This document shows, in pieces, positions 24,262 to 36,599 of a stretch of 64,000 nt of DNA. Made by a program: the position numbers and the translations under genes. Each line of letters opens with the position of its first letter. Position 1 is the first letter of the stretch. Location: the NCBI RefSeq assembly GCF_002865645.1, contig NW_020194517.1:1426001-1490000 (forward strand), in the 5' to 3' direction. The stretch is from Hyaloscypha bicolor E (lineage: Eukaryota > Ascomycota > Leotiomycetes > Helotiales > Hyaloscyphaceae). A model generated the notes under the pieces. That model was not told the origin of the DNA. It did not search any database and was given only the letters and a program-made list of their open reading frames with translations.

Positions 24262-25257
24262 TCCCATCAATACCGTAAGAAGATTTGTCAGTTCCAGTTG
24301 ATCTACTTCTAGCTGCCTCAACTTTTCTTTCAAAGGCTCCACCTCCTCTATTCGAATCCTGTCGCGTTCACGTTGCAGTCGTATTGCTTCGTATAAAGCC
24401 GGACCTTGCCGGGTCTCTGGGGCATCAAGTTCTTGAGGGAATAGATTCGTTTCATTTATAGCTCCAGAAGCAGATGTTGGCGACTGAAAGCCTGCAGGGT
24501 GAGACCCCTCGCTGAGTTCAATTCCAGAATCAAACGATGGATAGCGCGAGAAGTCGGGGGGAGTCCACAGTGCGCGCCCCCGTATTGTCGCCACATCTTC
24601 AGAGCTCCCTCGAGAGTGTCCTGTATGTTTAATTAGGAAGTTGGGCTATGTTATCTGCAAAAGATATAACCTACCACGCGCTTCTTCTTTCTTCCCTAGA
24701 AGCACCCGTGGGAATCCGCTAATTGAATACTCCTCACCACTCTCCGAGCGAAGCACTGCACTCACTTTTGGCAATGGTTCCGAAATTCGCAATTTGATAT
24801 TCGGCATTTGGAATCGGAGCTCAACGATCATCTCTTGAATAGCCATAGAGGATATATTGACCGGCTGTGATGTACATCGATTCTCCCTGAATACAAATTC
24901 TGCATTCTTGAATCTCCCCTCCTTGAATAACCTCTCGTCTCGTAAATTTCTGGAGATCCATTAGGAAGGCGGCAAAGCAATTCCCCTTTTTTTGATAAAT
25001 TAGAACACGGTTTTAGAAGTTAGGGCAAGTTTCAGTGCTTGTAAGCAGATCCCATTGTTAGTGATATCCTCTTTGTTGTCCTGCCCGAAATAGAAGAAGG
25101 TTGCAATAAGTCGTGTTGCGAGTCCTCTGATCTCATCTCGATCTATTGGCGTTTTCACTATCATCCCAAGCTCATCCATACTATCAAGATCATCAACAGC
25201 TGGCAATGTATGAGGAATTCTAAGATTCAAGCGAACGTAGTATCGAAAGGGCTGGAG
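24253..25257 (-). pseudogene. Unrecognised gene, broken; last exon ends inside the MITE
   Basis: A minus-strand text runs in one phase from about 25257. It begins RYYVRLNLRIPHTLPAVDDL, continues IRGLATRLIATFFYFGQDN and ICLQALKLALTSKTVF, then meets two stops (about 25000 and 24960). It resumes as SRNLRDERLFKEGRFKNAEF, MAIQEMIVELRFQMPNIKLR and YSISGFPRVLLGKKEEARG. A good intron (24621-24674, 54 nt, GTAGGT...CAG) joins GKKEEARG to HSRGSSEDVATIRGRALW. The last exon ends with a coiled-coil-like stretch (LQRERDRIRIEEVEPLKEKL) and stops at TAG 24253-24255, within the right TIR of the MITE. The two internal stops may mark an undetected intron or real nonsense changes. I do not recognise the family. 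Confidence 0.5.
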
Positions 25258-25286
25258 AAATTATAATCGGCAGCTCGGTTGATCTG

Positions 25287-25986
25287 TTGAACACTCTACC
25301 ACCTTCTTCTTTCGCCTGCGTTCCTGTTGCAACAAAACTTCGCGAATGGCTCTCATCGAGGATATCTATATTTTTGTGGGTCTGGGGGCCACCAGCAAAC
25401 CATTACTCTTCATATTTATCCGCATTATCTGGCTCTTTGATTAATGCGGTATTGGAGTCAAAATCCAGATAATGTTTCATTTCTGCGAGCCTGCAAAAAC
25501 CGCCAATATGGCAGACAGATTCAATGCTGAGAAGCTGGTGTTGTGTCCCTCGTGTACTCCCTGATGATACGCCAGCTCATTCTTCTGCTTGGACCAGATG
25601 CTGACGCTAGTATCGACTTCAGCGCTGAACGTTTAAGCTTGCTCGAGTCGCCACTTGGCAATTGGAAGGAGGTCATATCCTTCCTCAAAGACCTTCTCGC
25701 TCTGTCACCAGGAATCTTTCTCTGTGTGATCGATGGCATTGATGACCTTGACTACGGTCGCGGGCAGTCGCTTTGCGCAGATATTCTAGCTTTGATGAGA
25801 CGCAGAGAGGCTGCGTCAGGGCGAAGTGGACTTGTTTTGAAAACATTGTCCACGACGACAAGTTATGCAAAGACATTAGATGACGGTTTGGGGCTTGACG
25901 AAATAGTTATTGACAGGGAATTAAGGCATCTAGGTCGAGGCAGTATGGGACTGGGACAGAAATTGATATTTGACAAGAGGATATAA
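25287..25986 (+). pseudogene. STAND/NACHT-like NTPase fragment
   Basis: The main frame (about 25525-25986) reads GVVSLVYSLMIRQLILLLG, WKEVISFLKDLLALSPGIFL, a Walker-B-like CVIDGIDDLDYGRG, then LALMRRREAASGRSGLVLKT and LSTTTSYAKTLDDGLGL. This hydrophobic-DxxDD pattern followed by a sensor-like LxTT block is what I expect of the nucleotide-binding domain of fungal NLR-like proteins. Upstream pieces that should precede it (FLWVWGPPA near 25375, FHFCEPAKTANMADRFNAE near 25478) lie in other frames and include stops. No P-loop GxxxxGK[ST] is visible. It is therefore a degraded fragment, divergent from the broken gene to its left. Exact family uncertain. Confidence 0.5.
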
Positions 25987-26699
25987 AGGATATAGTTTAA
26001 TTCATTTATACGGGACTCAATATCAGCCAAGGTTTGTACGGTCGTATACTGTCAAACACAACGCGTTCTGGATTTTTGCTTTACTGGAACTTTGTAGCCA
26101 TGCTTCAGAATTGAATCGAGGAAGCCATAACGGCATTTCAAACGAAAAGGTAATTACTCGAAGAGACAGATTGGCATACGGGTTAGTAGCGCAGCTTACA
26201 AAGCAGCTATATCTGTAGAATTCTCCCTCCTTCGCACCTTCGCAGATATGCAATTGCAATTCGTACACAGAACTTCATACAAAGTCGCCAAGGCCTCGAA
26301 GATCGCAAGAAGCGGTTCTTGGGTAGGACGAGCGTTTTTAGGGGATTGTGGAGGTCATTTGAGGAGTGTACGACCGCGTTCTTTATCTCATCGCGCAGTT
26401 CTGTGAGGGGTTAGTTGAGGTTCGTCAAATTCGACCAGTGTGACGGCGGGATCAATGCAATGGTCGAAGGCTCAAAGTTCAAAGAATCTCATGTATTGGA
26501 AAATACTAAGCTGTGGAACAAAGTAGGGAGGATGCCTCGACCTTTAGTATTGTTCCGTCCAAGCAATTCCGGCTTAGCTTCGTTTTGTGCCTGTTTCCGA
26601 TATCCTGTCCTTGGCAGATCATGCCCTTACGCCAGCCGTCACACTTTGACACACCCCCAAAGAGAAGTCTAAATGCCCTTATTTAGGGAATCATTCAGC
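25987..26699. other. Decayed flank leading into AT-rich block
   Basis: Frames here are short and none is supported. Composition drops towards AT from about 26680. Confidence 0.5.
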
Positions 26700-28099
26700 C
26701 GTAATATAGAAAAGAAAAAAGAGAAAACAATGGCCATTAACCCCTTTCTGCCTAATCCCTATAGCTTACTTGTAATTAAAGCGTGGTCTTGACTCCGCCA
26801 GAATAACCCAGTTCCTAGTATGTTCCGGCCAGTCCTTAGTATCTATTACTCGCATTATACCTGCGCCTATATTAATAATATGGTCTGGGAGTGCCATATA
26901 GGCCATAGCCGATATTGGGACTATTATTATCGGGCGGTCTTTGAATAGAGGTAGTAAATCAAGTTTATCCATTAGTATAGGCTTTAATATAGTAGCTTGC
27001 TTGCCTTTTTTCTTGGCTAGGGTAGTAATATTTGGTTTAATTATGCCGTCTCTAAGCTACTTAATTAATTTCTGGGCCTTCTTGAGCTTAATATATACGT
27101 TCTCAAATTATTCTTCTATAATAGAAATTTATTTATTAAGGGCGGCTACTTAAGCTACTTTATTATTAAATTCCCGGGCCTTAAGCTATATAATCTTAGT
27201 CTTATAGGAGCTTCTAAGGGGTTTTCCGATTTCCTAAATAGTATTACATACTAATTTATTAATATCTATAGGGTATTATTTCTTTAATTTAGTATTTAGA
27301 ATTATTTTCTAGCTCTTGGTTTTAGACTAGTACTTTATATAATAACTAGTATTTAGTATTATATATCTTCTGGTTATAATAGGTATCTTAATACTAGTTT
27401 GGCTACTTTTATTATAGTTAGAATCTTCTTTATTACTAGAAGTCTTTTTATTCTTAGTCTTTTTATTATTAGAATTCTTATTATTCTTAGTCTTTTTATT
27501 ATTAGAATTCTTATTATTATCTAATACCTTATATTTCTTAAATAAGCTAGCCTTACTTTTTTTGACTTTCTTAATATTTGGCTCTATAAGATTAATAAGA
27601 AAGCCCTTATTAGTACCGTCTATTCCGCCTATTAGACTATTAGGCTTATTATTACTAGTAATTAAAACCTTTATTTTATTATCCTTAGAACTTTCTACTA
27701 AGATATTTTCTATAGTAATTTCAGATATATTCTTAAAAGTAATACGGGCCATATTTTATATATTAACCTATTTTTAAGTAAGAGAATTACTATTTTTGTT
27801 TATAAAAGTAGTTTAGTTAGTAATTATATTAATAATAATAATAGCTACTAAACTTAAGATATTACTATTATTACTTAAATTATTTAGGATCTAGTAAATA
27901 GCCTTATTTAGTCCGGCTATAAATAATATATTACCGGGATTTCTTATTTATTTCGTCTTTATTAATAGTTTTATTAAGATAATAGTAATAGTATAAATAA
28001 TTAAGGTTATAAAAATTAAAGTAATTAAGAAAATTTCCCTTAATTTTTAATAATATTTCGAATTAATATAAGTAAGTATTTATTTTTAGCTTAGCTTTA
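26700..28099. repeat. RIP-mutated AT-rich DNA, identity unclear
   Basis: Very AT-rich, dominated by TA, AAT and TTA words as expected after repeated CpA-to-TpA change on both strands. A minus-strand frame at 26766-26972 (NIGAGIMRVIDTKDWPEHTR) and a Lys/Asn-rich one at 27327-27752 survive by chance of composition or are remnants of repeat proteins. An imperfect 33-bp tandem repeat (TCTTTTTATTATTAGAATTC core) lies at about 27440-27515. Probably part of a repeat outside or at the 3' end of the interrupted gypsy element. Confidence 0.6.
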
Positions 28100-28756
28100 A
28101 GATTTTTTTTTTTTTATAATTTACTTAGATAATAAAATATAATCTAGTATAATAAAGAAAGATATTTTGCCTAGATTTCTAAAAAAGAAAATAAATACTA
28201 ATATAGTAAAATAAAGGAAATATACTAAAGTTTAGATAAAACCCGAGAAATATTTAGGTTTTTCTTTTTTTTTTCTAGTTATAAAGACCTTATTATTAAG
28301 ATTTATTATTATCTAGATAATCTTTATTAAACTTATTTTCTTTAGTATATTAAATTTATTTATTTAGTTAAATAAGAAGTTTTATTTTACTAAAATTCTA
28401 CTTATAAAATTATTTAGTTTAAGTACTAAGTTCTTAAAATTTAATATAAGATATTATTTATTATTTATATCTTATTTCTTTTATTTAATTTTATAATAAA
28501 GCTTATTATAAAGTACTTTAGAAAAAAAGATTTTTTTAATTTCTTATTTAAATTTATTATTAATTTTAGTAAAACTAAGCTTTTTATTAGTTTAGCTAGA
28601 TAATAGGTTAGTAGAATTCTTATAAAGCCTATTTATATAGAAAATTAGCTAAATCCTATATAATAGAGAAAGATCTAATTAATATAAATAGCTAATTATT
28701 TTATTAATCTTAAATAATCTAGTAAAGAAATAATCTAATTTATTAAATAAATAATT
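28100..28756 (-). mobile_element. 3' part of gypsy element A (integrase C-terminus), RIP-mutated
   Basis: On the minus strand at about 28600-28700, allowing for RIP changes, the text reads ISYLYQLDLSLLYRI then IFYINRLYK. This corresponds to the gypsy integrase GPY/F-to-chromodomain region (YRLDLPPSMRIHPVFHVS in typical elements). It is the continuation of the pol remnant seen at 36600-38930, from which it was separated by insertion of element B. The 3' LTR was not identified. Confidence 0.55.
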
Positions 28757-28761
28757 TGTTT
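28757..28761. repeat. Target-site duplication TGTTT, left copy
   Basis: Five bases TGTTT immediately before the 5' LTR, matching 36595-36599 exactly. Confidence 0.85.
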
Positions 28762-29059
28762 TATAATATATATAAGGTCACACGTGACTTGAGAGTATAT
28801 AATAAACCTCGGATATTACGGGTATTAATTAGGGAAATTAGTGGCCCTTTAATACTATAACTAACTACTATTTATATTATATATATTAGGCTTATAAATT
28901 ACTAATTATATATATACTATTAGGGCCTCCTATTTAGAGGGGGCTTTCCTAGACCTTATAGGAAAAATAGAGATTAGTTCTATACTAAATTTAATATTAT
29001 AGTTTTATAATATACTAATTTATTCTATTATCTTATTACTTACTAATAAATATCTTATA
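28762..29059 (+). repeat. 5' LTR of element B
   Basis: 298 bp, aligned end to end with 36297-36594. Starts TATAAT (original TG likely turned to TA) and ends CTTATA (original CA turned to TA). Differences between the LTRs are mostly C/T and G/A transitions. Contains CACACGTGAC near 28779. Confidence 0.9.
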
Positions 29060-31436
29060 AGCTAATTTCTTTATTCTTAAAAGAAGTAGTTTAATAAGTA
29101 ATTATGTCTCGAAATCTGCAAAATATATAACTCTTTACTAAAGCTATTCTTATAAAGAAAGTTAACTAGATTAATCCCAATATAAGTAATAGTAAAGGCT
29201 TGTTTAATACTTTTAATAGGGCTTCTTAAGAGCTTCCGAGAGCTAGTAATAATAACGGAAATAATTCCGGTAATAATTAAGACACTAAGATTAATACCCG
29301 AGTTATTATTACCTAAGCTATAAAATAGGGCTTGCGTACTAAAGTTAAAGTACTCTAATAAAAGCAAGAATTAGTAAATGTAATTAACTAATATATTCTA
29401 TAGTTAGAGTAATATAAGGGTATTTTTAGGGATATCTTGCGGTTTATTATATCTTATAAAAACTTTATTTATAAGTTTACTTTTTTTTTCTTAGTAATTT
29501 TTACTAGAAAACTTCCTAAAATAGAGTTAGAACTTACTTTCTTTCCTAATATAATAAGCTTTAAAAGTAATCTTAATACTATTTATTAGGAGCTATTATA
29601 TAATATTCTAAAAATATATTTAGACTAAGAAAAGCTTCTTAAGGTTTAAATACCTGACTTATATTATAGAAAGTTCCTTAAGAAATAGAGAATATTTATG
29701 TCTTCCTAGAAAGTAATCTTTAGGACCTAACCTTAGACTTATAATAGATACTTTTCTAAAGTTAACTTTATTATAAGTATTCTTAGGAATAAATCTTATA
29801 ATACTTGAGAAACTATAATAAAGTAAAGCCTATTATTATGTGAGGTTTATTAGAAGTAATTTAAGGCCTATTTAGCTAATATACTCCAAGTACCTTAAAC
29901 CCGTTAATAAGATACTTTTAAGAAGCTTTGAGATCTTTATTAGAAAAATAGCGAGATAATTACTGAGTTATATACTTAAATAATTAGTCTTAAAGTTAAT
30001 TAGGACTCATGCCCTAAGTAAGACTAAATCCGGACTCTTAATACTACTTTATCTAATTATAAGACTTATTAGATACTTATATCTATTTTCTTAGGAAATA
30101 AGATAATATCTATTTCCGAGTAGCTTAAAAAAGCTCAGAAAACAGAATATATTACTTATTCCAAATTAAGGAAAGTAAAAGTAAGGAAGTTTAGTAAGGG
30201 TAATTCTATTCCTAAGAACTCTAACTTAGCAAATTCTGATTTATAAGGCTATTAAAAAAGGAAGAATAAGTTCTAAAAATCACGTGAGAAATCCTTAAGT
30301 AATACTTTAGCTCTTTTAAGGCCTTAATAAAATACTAGTTCTATTTTAGGTATAATTTATTAGACTTATAAATAAAAAAAACATTTCTTAGGAAATATAA
30401 AATATTTTAAGTATACTAAATAGGCTCGGCAGAATCCTAATAAGGCTAAAACTATAGAAGAATTAAGGCATTTATAGAAGCAGGTTAATACTATTATTAT
30501 AGAGAAGTACTCTAGAGAAGATTCTCTTAAGAAATAGGGAAAAAGGAAAACTAAATCTTAAATATTAATAATTTTAATTATAATAAAAAAGGCATATTAT
30601 TTTATATAATTATTTAAGTAAGATTAATATAGCCAAAAATAAGTATCTTAGAGATATATAGTAAACTCGGTAATACCGGGTTAGACTATAACTTCCTTAA
30701 TAATAATTAGGCTTAAAACCGGGGCTTTACTATTTTAGCTAAGTATAACTAAAAGTTTATAATTTTTTATAGAAATAGATTTAAGGTTTATTAAGCTTAT
30801 AATCTTAAGGTATTTATTATAGATAATTATAGCAAGACATGTTCTTTTAAGCTCTAGTTCTATAAATATAAGAATATTAGCTCTTATAGCCTTATCTTTA
30901 GTATGAAATTTTATGAAGTAACTTTTATATAATATATAAACTATATTAAGAAATAATAGGTATATATACTTATATGGCCTAATAATATTAAGATCCTAAT
31001 ACTAAAAGAATTTAGTAAGAAGCTTAACTAGTACCTTAAGCTAGTGCCTCAAGTCTTATTTTTAACTAAAGGCAAATGTAATTATCCTAGATAATAGGCT
31101 TTATATATTTATAATAATTACTAGGTCTTTATTTTATTATATAATTCTAGTAATACTAAATAAAAGTTTTTAATATAGTAAGTTAATACTTTCCGGAAAG
31201 GGGCCTTAGAGGTACTTATTTATTTCCGGGATAATAAATATAAAGACTTCTTAGAGGTTTTTAATCCTAATAAAGCTTCGGAACTTCCTAATCTTAGTAG
31301 TATTAAATACTTTATTAATATAGATAATATAGTCCCATATGGGCTTTTATATAATTTATTAGAGACCTAACTAGAAGTATTATGTCTATATTTATAAGAT
31401 ATGCTTTATAAACATTAGATAAGGCCTAGTAAAAGC

Positions 31437-34400
31437 CCTATAAGGGCACTTATCTTTTTTATTCCTAAGAAAAATAAAGAGCTATGCTTTTATATTAATT
31501 ATTATAGACTTAATTAAGTTATAATTAAGAATTAGTATCCGCTTTCTCTTATTAATAAGATTCTTAACTAGCTCCGAGAAGTCAAGATTTTTATAAAGCT
31601 AGATCTTAAGAATATATATTATTAGGTAAGAATTCATAAAAAACACGAGTAAAAAACGGCTTTTAGGACTTATTATAGTTATTTTAAATATCTTATAATA
31701 CCTTTTAGGCTAGCTAATATACTAGCTATATTTCAAGCATATATTAATATTATGCTTATAGGGCTCCTAAACTATTTCATAATTATTTATTTAAATAATA
31801 TTCTTATTTATTCCCGAAATAAAAGTAAATACTATAATTATATTTACTAGATACTTACTAGGCTATATAAAAATAACCTGTTTTATAAACTTAGTAAATA
31901 CGAGTTTAATATTAAGGAAATCAAATTTCTGGGCTTTCTTATTAGAATAGAAAGTATTTATACGAATTTTAAATGAGTTTATAGTATTATTAAATAGCTA
32001 GAACTAAAATTATTTTATAATATTTAAGTATTTCTTAGATTTACTAATTTTTATTATAGGTTTATTTATTATTACTTTTAGGTAACCGTGGGCTTAATAG
32101 ACTTTTTAAAAGAAATAGAAAAGAGCCAGAAATCCGGTTTCTTTATATAAATAAATAAAATAACTAAAAACTTTAAAATTTTAAAAAAAGCTTTTATTAT
32201 AATACCTGTCCTAGTTTATTTTGATTTTTTTAAGAAGATTTATATTAAAACTAATATATTAAAATTCGCAATTACTAATACTATTTTATAATAAGTTAAT
32301 TCTAGTAATAGCCCGAAAAAATACTAGTATCTAGTAGTATTCTAGTCCCGGAAACTTTCTAAAGCCAAATATAATTATAATACTTATAATAAAAAACTAC
32401 TTGTAATTATTAAAGCCTTTAAGTATTAGTATTATTACCTTAAAGAATTCAGGTTTATAATTAAGGTTATTATAGACTATAATAACCTCTAATATTTTAT
32501 GGAAATAAAGTATCTAGAAAGTTATTAAGTATATTAGATAATATATCTTATAATATATAATTTTAATATTATTTATTATAGAGGCGCCTTAAACCTAGTA
32601 AATAGACCTAGTAAAAGACCTAATTATAAAAAAGGTCTTATTAATATAACTTGGCTTTTAACTTTTTAGAATAAGCTAAAAAAAGCTTTTATAATTATGA
32701 TTTAGAGATTCTTATAAATATCTAAAAAGTTCCTTCTTTAAAATAAGTATTATTTAATACTTATTATATTTATAGTAGCTAAGGAAAAATATTTACTATA
32801 AGATAAGTAAATAGATTATTTTATAGGTTCCTTAATTATAGAATTAGTTAAGAAATAAGGTATAGGGAAATGCCTTAAAGGCTTTATTATTATAGCTAAG
32901 GTAATAGGGGTATTTATAATTATATTACTTAATAAAACTAAAGATTTCTTAGTTTCTCGAGTTTTTAAATTAAATAATTATAAATACCTAATTTTTTATA
33001 TATAAATATGCGCGGTTACTAAAAGAGCTATAGTACTAGCCTCTTTATCTAAATTTTTTCTAGATATTATCTAGGTAGCTTAGAGAAATAATTCTTAATA
33101 TTAGAATATTATAAAATAAAGACTTAATAAGAAAAATACTAAGAAAAAGGAAATCTAGAAAAATAATTCGGGCTTACTTAAGTACTATTTAAGAATTATT
33201 ATACCTAATAATCTTGCCTTATATTAAGAAATTATAAAGCTTTATTATAATAATCTAATAGCCAGATATTATAAAGTAAAGAAAACTCTCGAATTTCTTA
33301 GAAAGTCCTAGTATTAGGAGAATATAAAAAAAAATATTTATAATTATTATTAAGAATATAATATTTACTAGAGAATTAAGGTAAAAAGATATTTATTATA
33401 TAATCTATTTAGTAGTTTATTATAGCCTAAGAAATCCTAAAGTAAGATCTCTATAGATTTTATTATAGGTTTACTATTATATAAGAACCTAGTAAGAGGT
33501 CCCGATTTTAATATAATTCTTATAATTATTAACTAGTACTCTAAAATAATAAGGTATATTATATATTATAAAACTATTAATTTTCTAAAGCTTATTAAGA
33601 TTATATAGGAATATATTTTCTTAATTTTTAGCTTCCCTAATAAAATTATTTCTAACTAAGGAATAGTATTTACTAGCTAGTTCTAGTCTGCTTTTTATTT
33701 CTATTTAATATATAAATAATATTTAAGTATAATTTATTATTCTTAAATAAATAATTAGATAGAAAAATAGAACTAGGCCCTAAAATAAAACCTGAAATAT
33801 TACCTGAAATATTATTATAATACCTAAAAAAATAACTAGTTTAAGAAGTTATTTTTTACGAAATTTATATATAATAACTTAAAATATTAGATTTTATAGA
33901 ATATATTTTTCTATATATATTATAAATACTATTTTTAATTTCTATGAAATCCTAAGAATAGGATTATAGAAAAAGTACTAGCTATATATAAGAGGCTAGA
34001 AATTCTTAAAGTAAAATAAAGAAAGCTTAAGGATTTATGGTATTATATATAAAATAACCGGGAAACCTATTATAATAGGTACTAGTTAGCTAAATATTAT
34101 TCTAAAAAAGCCTAAATAATATTATTAATAAGAAATATTAAACTTAAGGTAAAAAAGCTTAAGCCAAAATTTATAGGTTTATTTAGGATTCTTAAATATA
34201 TTAGTAATTTAGTATATAAGTTAGAACTATTAAGTATATATAATTATTTATATCTAACTTTTTATATTTCTTTCCTTAAAAAATATATAATAAAAAAGAA
34301 TTAGGAGCTATACTTATATTTCTCTAGAGAATTTCCAGAATTAGTAAATAATAATAAAAAATAAGAATAGGAAGTAAAAGCTATTATTAATTACTAATAA

Positions 34401-34530
34401 GATAGTAAAAATAAGAAGTAATAATATTTAATTAAATAGAAAGCCTAGTCTAAAGATTATAATACCTAGTTACTTGCTTTTCCTAATCTTAAAAATTCTA
34501 AGGAATTTCTAAAATTATATAACTAAAACT
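31437..34530 (+). pseudogene. Dead pol (RT, RNase H, integrase, chromodomain) of element B
   Basis: Coherent plus-strand text interrupted by many TAA/TAG codons at positions where the family has Gln or Trp. The RT active site lies at about 31788-31814. The second and third catalytic Asp codons became Asn (GAT to AAT), a G-to-A change expected from RIP on the complementary strand. RNase H and integrase keep recognisable blocks. The chromodomain at the end would have directed insertion to heterochromatin marked by H3K9 methylation in chromoviruses generally. Confidence 0.85.
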
Positions 34531-36296
34531 ATAGCTTGGAATCCGAAATTACTTTTTAATAATTTCTTAAGATTAAAAAGAATTCTAAATTACTAAGAAA
34601 AAGATTACTTAAAAGAAAAAAAGAACCTAGATAACTAAAAAAAGGCCTAGAATAATAATAGAGATGCTTTTTTTCTGGGTTTTTTTACTTATAAAGGTTT
34701 TCTAGAATTTTATTAAGGCTTACGAGAATTATATTTAAATTATTAAAAAAAGGTTTAGGATTAAGAAAGATTTATTATAAGTAAACTAGTTATAGGTATC
34801 TTAAATAAATAAACTCTAATTCCTATAAATTCCTAAAGTAAGAATACTAAATACTAGCCTTATTTAGGACTTAGTAAAGAATTAGCTAATACTTTCCGGA
34901 ATTCACTTATTTCTTAACGGGATATAGTTATGCTATAATAATATTAATATTAAGAATATTAAGAGAAATAAGTAAGGAACTTATAATAGCTATATATATC
35001 TTATAAAAGGCTCGAATTTCTAAAGTTAGGTCCCGAATAGCTATAAATATTATATTATTAGTACTTAAAATACTAGTAATAAACTACTTAGTAATTTTTA
35101 TAATAAGCTTAGTAATAAGGTTAATGCCTTAAAAGTAAATATTATAGTATTTTTTTAAGGAATTAGTAAGTACTTAAGTATATTAGAAAAAACTTATTTT
35201 TAAAATACTAACTTAAATAATATTATTTTTTGTTTTATTAAGACGAGAAGAAGAATTCCGAAGCTTATTAGTATTTTTCTAGTTTTTAAAAACCTAATTA
35301 ATAGTATTATTCTTATTAGTATAATACTATTTAGGATATATTTCAAGAAATTTTTTAAAGATTATAATAGTATTTTCCTAAAACTAGTAAGCTTCTAATA
35401 AGTAATAAGGAATCTGAAATTATATTAGCTTTAATAGATATTAAAGCTAAAGAACTTACTAATATATAAGACTTAGAATCTTTATTATAATAGTTATAAT
35501 TTTTCTTACTAAGTACTATAGTATATAAAATAAAGGAATTAATAAGTAAATACTTGAAATATTTCAAGTATTTACTAATAATAGAAAAGGAGATTATAAG
35601 ATTACTTTTATACTTATTATTATATTAGTAAATAATAAAGCTAGAAAAAGATATTATGAAATTAATTAAAAATAATTAAAGAAAACTTAGAGAAGAATAA
35701 AAGAAGAAACTAGAAAATAATAATAGAAGAAGTTATTATATATATAATTATTAGAAAGAAAGAAAGTATATAATAATATAAAGAAATTCTTTTATAGAAA
35801 TAAAAAACTATCTGGATTAATTACTAGTTTTTATACTAGTTCTAATTAGAAACTAGTATAACTAATTAATATATGCTCCTAGAAGCCTATAAATAATCTC
35901 TAGGACCTTAGAAATATTTATATAGGTTTCTTATATAAATATTTATTAAATTCTTTCTATATAGTTATTTAGATTATTTTAATATGAGATCTAATAAATA
36001 GTATTAATTTTATGGGATAGTGCCTTAGTATTTTAGATTAAGCTAATTAGAATACTTAAATCCCAAACAAAATTATAATTACTAGCTAGTTTTTATATCT
36101 AGGGTATAATTTTTTTTTTTTTGTTTACTTAGCCCTAATCTAATTAGATAATTTTTATGTTTATTATCTAGATTATATTAGTAAAACTATTTCTTAAGAT
36201 ACTAGAAGTTTATCTTAATTAAATAAATAATTAACTAAATATTTACTAGGATAAATTAATAGATCTTGGGAATAAGATTCTAGGAAAGAATATAGT

Positions 36297-36594
36297 TATA
36301 ATATATATAGGGTCGCACGTGATTTAAGAGTATATAATAAACCTCGGATATTACGGGTATTAATTAGGGAAATTAGTAGCCCTTTAATATTATAACTAAT
36401 TACTATTTATATTATATATATTAGGCTTATAAATTACTAATTATATATATATTATTAGGGCCTCTTATTTAGAGGGGGCTTCCCTAAACCTTATAGGAGA
36501 AATAGAGATTAATTTTATACTGAATTTAATATTATAATTTCATAATATATTAATTTATTTTATTATCTTATTACTTACTAATAAATACCTTATA
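36297..36594 (+). repeat. 3' LTR of element B
   Basis: Same length as the 5' LTR. Here the CACGTGA word reads GCACGTGATTTAAG where the 5' copy has ACACGTGACTTGAG, showing RIP-type transitions in both directions. Confidence 0.9.
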
Positions 36595-36599
36595 TGTTT
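36595..36599. repeat. Target-site duplication TGTTT, right copy
   Basis: Exact match to 28757-28761, proving element B is intact end to end and inserted as a unit. Confidence 0.85.

Larger units (their letters stand above)
28762..36594 (+). mobile_element. Complete Ty3/gypsy chromovirus-like LTR retrotransposon (element B), RIP-inactivated
   Basis: 7,833 bp between perfect 5-bp target duplications, with two 298-bp LTRs. Plus-strand protein remnants, with stops where Gln/Trp are expected, appear in canonical order. Gag-like text is at about 29.1-30.5 kb. Reverse transcriptase is at about 31.44-31.83 kb (FIPKKNKELCFYINYYRLN, YPLPLINKIL, KLDLKN, and YLNNILIYS where active elements have YLDD). 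RNase H is at about 32.2-32.5 kb (FQSRKLSKAKYNYNTYNKKL). Integrase is at about 33.17-33.95 kb (ISIDFIIGLLL, then TSQFQSAFYFYLIYK). A C-terminal chromodomain relic lies at 34.37-34.53 kb (EVKAIINY...YLIK.KA). The order RT-RNaseH-IN-CHR defines Ty3/gypsy chromoviruses (MAGGY/Tf1-like). A purine-rich tract before the 3' LTR (about 36268-36290) may be the polypurine tract. Dead: dozens of stops and mutated catalytic aspartates. Confidence 0.92.

Noticed and set aside
27327..27752. 141-codon Lys/Asn-rich minus-strand frame as a gene
   Set aside because: Composition-driven in RIP-mutated DNA; contains a tandem repeat; no family text.
29077..29367. 96-codon minus-strand frame
   Set aside because: Antisense to the gag region of the plus-strand element B; no family text.
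35355..35567. 70-codon minus-strand frame
   Set aside because: Inside element B between the chromodomain and 3' LTR; chance frame in AT-rich DNA.
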